This document shows positions 6,396 to 13,466 of a stretch of 17,421 nt of DNA, one piece after another. Origin of the DNA: Candidatus Nitrosomarinus sp. (lineage in GTDB: Archaea; Thermoproteota; Nitrososphaeria; Nitrososphaerales; Nitrosopumilaceae). Within the stretch, counting starts at the first letter, position 1, and each line of letters opens with the position of its first letter. Both the position numbers and the translations under genes were made by a program. The stretch spans positions 1 through 17,421 of the forward strand of contig REGF01000019.1 of the NCBI GenBank assembly GCA_003702465.1, read 5' to 3'. Below the pieces are notes generated by a model. That model saw nothing but the letters and a program-made list of their open reading frames with translations. It did no database searches and was not told where the DNA came from.

Positions 6396-8024
6396 TTATC
6401 CCATTGGAGGCATACCGCCACCGCCACCGCCTGGACCACCAGATACAGCGATTACATCATCAATTCTAAGTATCATACATGCTGCTTCAGTAGCAGATTT
6501 GATTATTTGTTCTTTAACTGCAATTGGTTCTACTACATTGATTGCCATCATGTCAGCAATCTTAGTATTTTTTGCATCAATACCTGTCCATTTTTGGCCT
6601 TGACTTTGTTTTGATCTTAAAGTAGCCATAGTGTCAATTGGGTCCATTCCTGCATTTTCAGAAATGGTTAATGGTATTACTTCTAATGCTTCAGCGTATT
6701 TCTTAATTGCAAGTTGTTCTCTTCCATCAAAATTATCAGCCCAATCTTTGAGTTGTGCTGCTGCAAATGATTCTGGAGCTCCTCCACCAGCAACAATCTC
6801 TGGTTTTTCAATTACATCTTTTACTACCATTAAAGAGTCATGAATTGAACGGTCAACTTCATCTATTACTCTTTGAGTTCCTCCACGAATTAACAGTGTA
6901 ACAGATTGTGGATGTTTACATCCTTCAATGAATACCCATTTATCAGATTCAACTTTCTTTTGGTGAGCCAAATCTGCTGAGCCAAGATCTTTTTCAGTTA
7001 AATCATCTAAGTTGCTAATTACACGTCCATCAGTAGCTTTTGAAAGTTTAATCATGTCACTTTCTTTAACTCGTCTAACAGCCATTATACCATGTTTTGC
7101 TAGGTAATGTTGTGCAATATCATCAATTCCTTTTTGACATATCAAAACATTTGCTCCAACATCATGTAATTTGTCAACCATAGTTTTGAGCATTCTGTTT
7201 TCTTCTTCTAAGAACATTTGCATTTGAGTAGGATCAGTAATTCTAATTTCTGCACTCATCTCAGTTTTTTCAATTTCTAATGCTGAATTAATCAATGCGA
7301 TACTTGCTTTATCAATTCTAGTAGGCATTCCACTGTGAACAATTTCTTTATCTAAAACAATTCCTTTTACGATTTGTGTATCATCAATTGAACCACCTGG
7401 TTTCTTTTCAACTTTAATATTTTCAAGATCAACAAAATATTGATCTCCTTTTTTAGTTGCAACATTAAGAATTGCATCTACAACAATTTTTGATAATTTA
7501 CTACTATCTTCAGAAATTAATTTTGATTGCATACTTGTTGAAGCAATTTTTAGTAATGATGCTTTATCATCAGGTTCTATCTTTTTGGATAATTGTGAAT
7601 AAATTTCAAGAGCTTTTTCTGATGCAGCTTGAAAACCTTCAATGATTGTTGAGGAATGAACATCTTTTTTCAAAAGATCTTCTGCTCTTGCTAATAATGC
7701 ACCACCAAATACTACTGAAGAAGTTGTTCCATCACCTACTTCATTATCAACTGTTTTAGAAATTTCAACAATCATTTTAGCTGCTGGATGTTGAACATCA
7801 ATTTCTTTTAGAATGGTTGCACCATCATTTGTAATTGTAACGTCACCTAAGGAATCAACTAACATTTTATCTAGACCACGAGGTCCAAGACTACTTTTAA
7901 CTAATTCTGCAACTAATTTTGCTGCAGCTATATTGTTTTGCTGTGCATCTTTACCTTTTTGTTGTAATGCACTTTCTTTTAGAACTAATACAGGTCCGTT
8001 TGGTCCTTGTTGAATTGATGCCAT
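6396..8024 (-). CDS. thsA: Thermosome subunit (group II chaperonin)
   Basis: Cytosolic ATP-driven protein-folding ring subunit, 542 residues, the full family length. The equatorial ATP site shows SLGPRGLDKMLVDSLGDVTI followed by TNDGATILKEIDVQHPAAKM and GDGTTSSVV. The apical domain includes ENRMLKTMVDKLHDVGANVL. The return to the equatorial domain has VAGGGAPE and IPLTISENAGMDPID. The tail ends SGGPGGGGGGMPPMG, the flexible Gly/Met tail of the central cavity. ATG 8024 is the natural start (MASIQQGPNGPVLVLKES). Whether the organism has further subunits cannot be seen, so the symbol is provisional. A TATA-like element with an A-run and an adjacent G-run lies upstream, and a short hairpin lies just beyond it. 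Identity is confident. Confidence 0.96.
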   Translation of the reverse strand: MASIQQGPNGPVLVLKESALQQKGKDAQQNNIAAAKLVAELVKSSLGPRGLDKMLVDSLGDVTITNDGATILKEIDVQHPAAKMIVEISKTVDNEVGDGTTSSVVFGGALLARAEDLLKKDVHSSTIIEGFQAASEKALEIYSQLSKKIEPDDKASLLKIASTSMQSKLISEDSSKLSKIVVDAILNVATKKGDQYFVDLENIKVEKKPGGSIDDTQIVKGIVLDKEIVHSGMPTRIDKASIALINSALEIEKTEMSAEIRITDPTQMQMFLEEENRMLKTMVDKLHDVGANVLICQKGIDDIAQHYLAKHGIMAVRRVKESDMIKLSKATDGRVISNLDDLTEKDLGSADLAHQKKVESDKWVFIEGCKHPQSVTLLIRGGTQRVIDEVDRSIHDSLMVVKDVIEKPEIVAGGGAPESFAAAQLKDWADNFDGREQLAIKKYAEALEVIPLTISENAGMDPIDTMATLRSKQSQGQKWTGIDAKNTKIADMMAINVVEPIAVKEQIIKSATEAACMILRIDDVIAVSGGPGGGGGGMPPMG

Positions 8025-8055
8025 TTAGTTTCATTTTCGATTCCCAAAATCCCCC

Positions 8056-8062
8056 TTTTTAA
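8056..8062 (-). promoter_or_regulatory. TATA-like box for the thermosome gene
   Basis: The minus strand reads GTTAAAAAGGGGG; the TTAAAAA core is centred about 35 bp before ATG 8024, implying a leader of about nine bases. The whole gap between the deaminase-like stop and this gene is only 44 bp, so the promoter nearly abuts the upstream coding region. Confidence 0.4.
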
Positions 8063-8066
8063 CATT

Positions 8067-8081
8067 GCCTAAATGATAGGC
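8067..8081. repeat. Small inverted repeat overlapping the deaminase-like stop codon
   Basis: GCCTA (8067-8071) and TAGGC (8077-8081) form a perfect five-base stem with a five-base loop. On the minus strand the hairpin includes the TAG stop of the amidohydrolase gene and precedes the thermosome TATA-like box by a few bases. No T-run follows on that strand, so it is a poor terminator; it could be a regulator site or chance. Confidence 0.3.
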
Positions 8082-9832
8082 GATATGTAAGATCGTTTTT
8101 TAACATCAACAATTCCACCTGCAAGAATTCTAACAGAAGGCAGTGCTAAAAATGGCAAGAATAAAGGGATCAAATGTGGTCTTGTAAACTTACAACCCAA
8201 ATCCACTATTGAGTTATTGATCTGTTCAAAATTTGATGAAACAGTCTCAAAAGAGTCTGTTGAAACAATTCCTCCAAATTGTAAAGGTAATGAGGCAATA
8301 ATTTTTCCAGACTTTACAACAACTATTCCACCTTGATTTTTAATTAAATGATTTGATGCGATTGCCATATCAGAATCATTTGAACCAAGTACAATCAAAT
8401 CGTTTTCGTGAAAACTCCAAGTTGAAGCAAAAGCACCTATTTCAGCACCAAAATTTTCAAGAAATCCTATCGAATGTTGATTTGTTCCATGGATTCTGTC
8501 AAATGCAGCAATTTTCCAAATGTCTTTGTCTGTTGATGCAGAAACATAACCATCCTTAGAATTAAGTTCAGATTCACCTAATTTGGTAATGATTTCATTT
8601 AGCATGTAAATTGTGTTTACTCCAACATTTTCTTTCTTAGATTTTATCAGAAAATCATTTTTTGAGAATTTTTTTAATTTAACAGTTTTTTTAATCCATG
8701 GAGAAATTACATTTCTTCTTATCCGAGATACAAAAGAGCCATTTGAAACAACTAATTTTCCTCCAACAAAAACATGTCTTGGTTTGAATGATTTTAGATT
8801 ATCAAAAACCAAAATATCAGCTAATTTTCCTGGTGCTATTCCTCCAAGATCTTTTCCCATATTATAATAATCAAAATTATTTTTTGATGCCATTGTAACT
8901 GCATCTATAGGATCCAAACCAAGTTTGATAGATTCTCTAATACAGTAATCAATATGACCAAATTTAGAAAGATCTAACGGATCTAGACCATCAGAACAAA
9001 ACATCAATCGGTTTCTATAGGTTCCATGTGATAAAACATGTGGAATGATTTCTTTTAGATCACGACGAATTGAACCTTCTCTAATCATTACCCACATTCC
9101 TAATCGTAATCTTTCTAAGACTTGTTCAAAATTAATTGGCTCATGACAAGAAAGAATTCCAGATGAAATATACGCATTGAGTTTTTTTCCACTTGCACCT
9201 GCAGTATGTCCATTAATTATACAATCATGTTCCAACATTGTTGAAAGTGATTTCATTGTTTTTGTTTCACGTGATGTTACTTTAGTCCATGAAAAAACTT
9301 CACCCATCCCAAGTACATGTGGATGTTTTATTGCAGTTTTTTCTTGTGATTGAGTTAATGATTTACTATTACTAAATTTTGCATCAACAGGAAGTCCTCC
9401 TGGAACTGTTTGGAATATTCTAATAGGTAAATTTTCACCTAGTTTAAGAAATTCTTGAAAACCTTTGTTGCCAGCTACACTTACAATATCAATGGGATCT
9501 GAAAATAGAGACGTTACACCACAAAGTACTGCTTGTTTTGCAAATTCAGAAGGTAACACAAATTGATCAATGTGTACGTGAGGATCTGCAAATCCAGGAC
9601 TGACAAATTTATTTTTAATATCAATTACCTCAGTTTTTGGACCTATAGTATGAGTTGCGTCTGGACCTACAAAGGCAATACGATCATTGATTATAGCGAT
9701 CTGAATGTTTGGTATTATTTCTCTTGTATATACAGAAAGTAGATTACAATTAGTTAAGACCAGATTTGCTTTCTTCTCACCCATGGCTACAGAATTTAGA
9801 GAGTTTATTGACATAGACAGGCTTGAACTCAT
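8069..9832 (-). CDS. ade: Adenine deaminase-like amidohydrolase
   Basis: Metal-dependent amidohydrolase of the adenine deaminase family, which turns adenine into hypoxanthine plus ammonia. The 587 residues match the family along their full length: VIDIKNKFVSPGFADPHVHID with metal ligands His85 and His87, MGEVFSW with Glu178, INGHTAGASGKKLNAYISSG with His209, SCHEP with His230, CSDGLDP with Asp281, then GGIAPGKLADILVFDNL and a C-terminal Ade domain. Three active-site loops differ from the usual enzyme: HVHID instead of HIESS, DPID instead of DPHE and SDGLDP instead of DDRHP. ATG 9832 is used because a TATA box sits 26 bp upstream; internal ATGs at residues 7 and 17 are alternatives, and the conserved part begins only near residue 20. 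It is divergent from rpl44e. The family is sure, the exact substrate less so. Confidence 0.8.
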   Translation of the reverse strand: MSSSLSMSINSLNSVAMGEKKANLVLTNCNLLSVYTREIIPNIQIAIINDRIAFVGPDATHTIGPKTEVIDIKNKFVSPGFADPHVHIDQFVLPSEFAKQAVLCGVTSLFSDPIDIVSVAGNKGFQEFLKLGENLPIRIFQTVPGGLPVDAKFSNSKSLTQSQEKTAIKHPHVLGMGEVFSWTKVTSRETKTMKSLSTMLEHDCIINGHTAGASGKKLNAYISSGILSCHEPINFEQVLERLRLGMWVMIREGSIRRDLKEIIPHVLSHGTYRNRLMFCSDGLDPLDLSKFGHIDYCIRESIKLGLDPIDAVTMASKNNFDYYNMGKDLGGIAPGKLADILVFDNLKSFKPRHVFVGGKLVVSNGSFVSRIRRNVISPWIKKTVKLKKFSKNDFLIKSKKENVGVNTIYMLNEIITKLGESELNSKDGYVSASTDKDIWKIAAFDRIHGTNQHSIGFLENFGAEIGAFASTWSFHENDLIVLGSNDSDMAIASNHLIKNQGGIVVVKSGKIIASLPLQFGGIVSTDSFETVSSNFEQINNSIVDLGCKFTRPHLIPLFLPFLALPSVRILAGGIVDVKKRSYISPII

Positions 9833-9854
9833 AATATTGGATAAAATTTATGGC

Positions 9855-9862
9855 TATTATAG
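9855..9862 (-). promoter_or_regulatory. TATA box for the adenine deaminase-like gene
   Basis: The minus strand reads CTATAATA, centred 26 bp before ATG 9832, which is the leaderless spacing. It lies back to back with the rpl44e TATA box, about ten bases away. Confidence 0.5.
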
Positions 9863-9871
9863 GTTCAATGC

Positions 9872-9879
9872 TTAAATTA
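9872..9879 (+). promoter_or_regulatory. TATA box for rpl44e-rps27e
   Basis: TTAAATTA is centred about 26 bp before the ATG at 9902. This supports a leaderless ribosomal-protein transcript covering both genes. Confidence 0.5.
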
Positions 9880-9901
9880 CGGGTGAAGAGGTTTTGTTGA
9901 T

Positions 9902-10183
9902 ATGAACATTCCAAAGGTGATCAGAAAGTATTGTGCAAAATGTAAAACACATACTGATCAAAAGGTCTCCATTTACAAGGCTGGAAAAAGACGCGGTTCT
10001 GCTAGAGGTGAACGTCGTCACGCTGAACGTAAACAAGGTTATGGTGGACAAAAATTCCCAAAACTTGCAAAACCAGCTAAAGTTACTAAAAAAGTTACTC
10101 CTATTATGACATGTACTGTTTGTAAAAAGAAATACAATAAAACAGGGGTAAGAATTAAGAAATTTGAGTTGGTGGCAGCATGA
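9902..10183 (+). CDS. rpl44e: 50S ribosomal protein L44e (eL42)
   Basis: A 93-residue zinc-ribbon protein of the large ribosomal subunit near the E-site. It starts MNIPKVIRKYCAKCKTHTDQ, with zinc ligands Cys11 and Cys14 paired with Cys71 and Cys74 (MTCTVCKKKY). The loop GYGGQKFPKLAKPAK corresponds to the conserved GGQ-containing loop of this family. The protein is strongly basic. Length and start agree with archaeal homologues. Its TGA overlaps the rps27e ATG by four bases (ATGA), so the two are translationally coupled, the common archaeal pairing of these genes. Confidence 0.97.
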   Translation: MNIPKVIRKYCAKCKTHTDQKVSIYKAGKRRGSARGERRHAERKQGYGGQKFPKLAKPAKVTKKVTPIMTCTVCKKKYNKTGVRIKKFELVAA

Positions 10184-10377
10184 AGAAAGATCATATTGGA
10201 GTTCCAAAACCATCAAGTAAATTTCAAAAGGTTAATTGTGAAGAATGTGGTGAATTACAAATAGTATATTCACATGCTTCAACAAATATTGCATGCAACT
10301 CATGTGGCAATACAATTTCAGAACCAACTGGTTCTAAAGCAAAAATTAACGGTAAAGTATCAGGTAGTGCCGAGTAA
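10180..10377 (+). CDS. rps27e: 30S ribosomal protein S27e
   Basis: A 65-residue zinc-binding small-subunit protein. The zinc ribbon is CEEC (Cys20, Cys23) and CNSC (Cys39, Cys42), with the intervening LQIVYSHASTNIACN typical of S27e. The C-terminus TGSKAKINGKVSG is also family-like. It overlaps rpl44e by four bases at its start. At its end it overlaps the convergent cobY gene by 18 bp, so transcripts from the two sides must terminate inside or past each other's coding sequence. Confidence 0.96.
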   Translation: MKKDHIGVPKPSSKFQKVNCEECGELQIVYSHASTNIACNSCGNTISEPTGSKAKINGKVSGSAE

Positions 10378-10944
10378 TTCGTAATCTTCTTTTGTATTTA
10401 GATTCAATGCAATTCTTTTATCATCTATAATGATATAGTGTTCATCTAAATTTTCAGATGAATTAATTTTATTTGCATTAATTAAAGAAATTCCAGTGTA
10501 ATTACATTTTTGATTATCATAATTAACAAAATAATCAGATTGCAATCCAAGAGAATTTAAAAATTTGTTAGTTACTAAAATACTGGTCCAAGTTTTTTCC
10601 GAATCATAACAGCTAACAATTTTTTTTATAATTTCATCATCTAAAAGAGGTAAATCACCTGAAGTTACTAAAACAGAATCATTTATTGATTGAAGTACTA
10701 ATGTTAAATCTTCTACATATCCAATTCCATCAGTATTAAAAATGTCAATATTATTTTCTTGTAATAATTTTTTTGTTAGCGGAGAATTTGGACTTGTTAA
10801 AGCTAAAATTTTTGAAAAACAATTTGATTCTTTTAAAGAATCAACTGCATGAAGAATAACAGGTTTTTTGTATTTGAGTAATAATTTTTCATTATCTAAA
10901 TTCATTCTAGTACCCTTACCACCAGCCATTATCAAACCAATCAT
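10360..10944 (-). CDS. cobY: Adenosylcobinamide-phosphate guanylyltransferase (CobY)
   Basis: Transfers GMP from GTP to adenosylcobinamide phosphate, giving adenosylcobinamide-GDP for the last step of B12 assembly. The 194 residues form a nucleotidyltransferase fold that begins MIGLIMAGGKGTRMNLDNEK with Lys20 in the typical position, then KKPVILHAVDSL, the metal-binding SGDLPLLDDEI, a YTGISLINANKI segment and a final NLNTKEDYELL. This is the archaeal replacement of bacterial CobU and lacks any kinase P-loop. Its ATG overlaps the cobS stop by four bases, making it the last gene of the cobalamin operon. A generic MobA-like transferase would be the alternative, but the operon context settles it. 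Confidence 0.9.
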   Translation of the reverse strand: MIGLIMAGGKGTRMNLDNEKLLLKYKKPVILHAVDSLKESNCFSKILALTSPNSPLTKKLLQENNIDIFNTDGIGYVEDLTLVLQSINDSVLVTSGDLPLLDDEIIKKIVSCYDSEKTWTSILVTNKFLNSLGLQSDYFVNYDNQKCNYTGISLINANKINSSENLDEHYIIIDDKRIALNLNTKEDYELLGTT

Positions 10945-11681
10945 AATGATACAAACACCATCAATGATGCTAAACGAGTTAATTCATTCGTAGATCCAAT
11001 AACATCTCCAGTAATTCCACCAAAACTACGCGTAGATATTCCTAAGATTACAAGTGTCACAATAAAGGTCACTCCAAGCATTACAAGGCCAGTAGTTTCA
11101 CCAAGTAAAACAACAGGAATAATCATTATTGCAAATGCTAGCATTAATTTTCTTTTATCCTTCATAATTTGTACAAAAGATGAATTTGATCCTACTGAAG
11201 CAGAATTTCCCAAACTTGCCATTAAAACCATAGAGAATTTTGCTAAAATTTCACTAATCAAAATTGCCTTAAACAAATCAAATCCAGTAGTAAGTGAAAT
11301 TGTTACAACTAATCCAATCAGATACAAAACAATTGCAACAACTCCAGCTGAACCAGTAGATAGATCCTTCATAGCATTGAGTTTTTTTTCTTTACTTCCT
11401 TTTACCATTAAACCGTCAGCAAAATCAGCTAAACCATCTGCATGATGAATTCCTGTTAAAATTGCAATTGAGGTTACTACAAGAAAACTAACAAGCATTG
11501 GATCCAAAAGAAAAGATAATCCAAAACCAAACCCACCAACTAAAACACCAATTATAATTCCCACAACAGGAAAAAGATACATGTATTTTGCAGTTTCATT
11601 TAATGTTGAATTTGACGATGGTAAAATTGTTAAAAAAGAAAAAACTGAACCAATTTGTTTAAACATGAATCCACCATCCAA
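10941..11681 (-). CDS. cobS: Adenosylcobinamide-GDP ribazoletransferase (cobalamin synthase)
   Basis: Membrane enzyme joining adenosylcobinamide-GDP to alpha-ribazole (or its phosphate). The 246-residue reading starts at ATG 11681; ATG 11666 (MFKQIGSVFSFLTILPS) looks closer to the family N-terminus and would give 241 residues. The catalytic acidic motif is HHADGLADFADGLM, followed by KLNAMKDLSTGSAGVVAIVL. Several hydrophobic stretches match the usual six to seven membrane segments, including YMYLFPVVGIIIGVLVGGFG near the N-terminus. Its start overlaps the end of cbiB by 8-23 bp depending on the start, and its stop overlaps cobY by four bases. The function is secure from motif and context. Confidence 0.94.
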   Translation of the reverse strand: MDGGFMFKQIGSVFSFLTILPSSNSTLNETAKYMYLFPVVGIIIGVLVGGFGFGLSFLLDPMLVSFLVVTSIAILTGIHHADGLADFADGLMVKGSKEKKLNAMKDLSTGSAGVVAIVLYLIGLVVTISLTTGFDLFKAILISEILAKFSMVLMASLGNSASVGSNSSFVQIMKDKRKLMLAFAIMIIPVVLLGETTGLVMLGVTFIVTLVILGISTRSFGGITGDVIGSTNELTRLASLMVFVSL

Positions 11682-12630
11682 GTATAGATAAGATAGAAAT
11701 TATTGGAATAGTTATGATTCCAAAGAAAAGAATTGAAGTTAATTTCATAATTTTAATTGCAGATACAACATGATGTTTTGTAAGAATAATTTCCCCATCA
11801 CCTAATTTGTAATGATCAATTTTTTCAAATTTTGTTTCTAAAGCACCAGCTAATGCTGCCATTGGATATCCTGCATTAGGACTTTCCGTTTTTTTACCAT
11901 CTCTAATCATTACTTTGTAAGAATTTTTCCAATTATTTTGTAAAATAGCTGCTGAAAGAACCATCATTAGTCCTGTCAGGCGAGATGGAATATAATTTAA
12001 GATTGTATCAGATGTTGCAGTGAACCATCCCAAATTTTTAAAAAGTTCATTTTTGTATCCAACCATTGAATCAGCTGTATTGATTACCCTATAGATGAAT
12101 GCACCAAATAATCCAAAAAATGCATAATAAAACATTGGTCCAGTGATTCCATCAACAGTATTTTCACTAATACTTTCTAGGACGCCTGAAAAAACATGAT
12201 TTTTATCCAATTTTGTAGTATTTCGCTTTACAATCATCGATAAGTAATTTCTTGCCAAATCAAGATCATTACTCTCTAAAGAATCAAGTACACTCATTGC
12301 ATGTTTTTCCATTCCACGAATTGCAATAGTTGTTTTAAGTAATAATGCTCCTACAACTATAGATAAAATTAATGAAATATAATCAATAGAGATTAAAGAG
12401 ATTCCAAAATTTAGACCAGATAATAATAAAATAACTACACTAGAAATAGAAATTATCATTATTGTGCCACCAATTTTTTCAAGTATTGGATTTTGATTTT
12501 TTGTTATTGTAGTAAATTTTGCAATGAATGTTCCTATCCAAGCTGTTGGATGATAACGATTTTTTGGATCTCCAAAAATTAAATCAATTAAAATTGCAAA
12601 ACCAATTACAGCAATAGATTCTAAAATCAT
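11659..12630 (-). CDS. cbiB: Adenosylcobinamide-phosphate synthase (CbiB/CobD type)
   Basis: Integral membrane protein that attaches aminopropanol phosphate to adenosylcobyric acid. The 323 residues have the full family length and motifs: DLIFGDPKNRYHPTAWIG (16-33), an ENTVDGITGPMFYYAFFG segment, TILNYIPSRLTGLMM and SPNAGYPMAALAGALE. Hydrophobic segments at both ends and in the middle (ISIDYISLILSIVVGALLL) are membrane spans. Its ATG overlaps the stop of the cobyric acid synthase gene by four bases, and its 3' end overlaps cobS. Its substrates would come from the two genes upstream: the corrin acid from the synthase and the linker from CobD. Confidence 0.95.
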   Translation of the reverse strand: MILESIAVIGFAILIDLIFGDPKNRYHPTAWIGTFIAKFTTITKNQNPILEKIGGTIMIISISSVVILLLSGLNFGISLISIDYISLILSIVVGALLLKTTIAIRGMEKHAMSVLDSLESNDLDLARNYLSMIVKRNTTKLDKNHVFSGVLESISENTVDGITGPMFYYAFFGLFGAFIYRVINTADSMVGYKNELFKNLGWFTATSDTILNYIPSRLTGLMMVLSAAILQNNWKNSYKVMIRDGKKTESPNAGYPMAALAGALETKFEKIDHYKLGDGEIILTKHHVVSAIKIMKLTSILFFGIITIPIISILSILGWWIHV

Positions 12631-13466
12631 TGTAACATTTTCTCAATTGATTTGATATCCATATTTGATTTAACAATTTTTGATAATTTGTTTAATTCAT
12701 TATCAATTTTTTTTATATTTTTGTTATTCCAAACAAAATCTTTAGGATTAGAATTTAGAGAGTCCTCTTCAGGTAAATTTATTGAAATTAATGGAATTGT
12801 TCCAACAACAGGTACATTTGTAAGATTTTTTAATTTTTTAAATCCTGGTTTCAATACATCAATGTCACCACGGAATTTATTGAAAATAAATCCTTTAACT
12901 AATTTTTGATATTGTTTTTCAATTAAAGCCATTGTTCCAGCTAAACTAGCAAAAGAACCACCTTTATCGATGTCTGTAACCAACAAAACATTTGCATTTG
13001 CTTTTTTAGCAATTTTCATATTTGCAATATCATACTTTTGCAAATTAATTTCTGCAGGAGAACCTGCCCCTTCTATAATTACTAAATCAAAATTTTTTTG
13101 CAAAGTTTTCAATGATTTTGAGGCTAATTTCATGCCTTCAGAATTTACAAATTTTTCATAGTATTCTTTTGCATGCATTTTTTTAAATCGCTTGCCATTC
13201 AAGTAAACAACACTAGAATAATTTCCAACTGGTTTTAATAAAATAGGATTCAAATCCGATGTTATTTCACATCGTGCACCAAAAGCCTGAATTGCTTGAG
13301 CTCGGGAAATTTCAAAATCAGGCGTAATATATCCAAAATTAGACATATTTTGAGACTTGAAAGGAGCCACACTGTAACCTTTGTCGGAAAAAATTCTACA
13401 TAAGGCAGCAACTAATGTTGTTTTTCCAGCACCTGAAGATGTTCCTTGAATCATTAAAGATTTCAT
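12627..13466 (-). CDS. cbiP: Cobyric acid synthase synthetase domain, lacking the usual glutaminase domain
   Basis: Cobyric acid synthase amidates four side chains of adenosylcobyrinic a,c-diamide using ATP and glutamine. Here only 279 residues are present; full-length members have roughly 480-510. The N-terminal dethiobiotin-synthetase-like domain is intact: MKSLMIQGTSSGAGKTTLVA P-loop, PFKSQNMSNFGYITPDFEIS, RAQAIQAFGA, NPILLKP, IIEGAGSPAEINL, DIANM, DIDKGGSFASL and FIFNKFRGD, ending at the linker INLPEEDS (229-236). Where the glutaminase should follow, a short tail runs to DNELNKLSKIVKSNMDIKSI, which resembles the extreme C-terminal helix of complete proteins. No glutaminase Cys or His-Glu motif is present. 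The start overlaps cobD by four bases and the stop overlaps cbiB by four. The loss is clean, with no frameshift remnant visible. It may use free ammonia or a separate glutaminase. Confidence 0.88.
   Translation of the reverse strand: MKSLMIQGTSSGAGKTTLVAALCRIFSDKGYSVAPFKSQNMSNFGYITPDFEISRAQAIQAFGARCEITSDLNPILLKPVGNYSSVVYLNGKRFKKMHAKEYYEKFVNSEGMKLASKSLKTLQKNFDLVIIEGAGSPAEINLQKYDIANMKIAKKANANVLLVTDIDKGGSFASLAGTMALIEKQYQKLVKGFIFNKFRGDIDVLKPGFKKLKNLTNVPVVGTIPLISINLPEEDSLNSNPKDFVWNNKNIKKIDNELNKLSKIVKSNMDIKSIEKMLQ

Noticed and set aside
6399..6440. A GC-rich CCACCG repeat-like run.
   Set aside because: It is simply the coding sequence for the Gly/Met-rich thermosome tail.
6631..8013. Short plus-strand open frames inside the thermosome gene.
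   Set aside because: They are antisense to a strongly conserved chaperonin and show low-complexity Ser/Ala content without a recognisable domain.
9872..10216. A 114-residue open frame on the minus strand across rpl44e.
   Set aside because: It is antisense to two certain ribosomal protein genes, has a Cys/Phe/Ser-rich composition typical of a shadow frame and shows no family motif.
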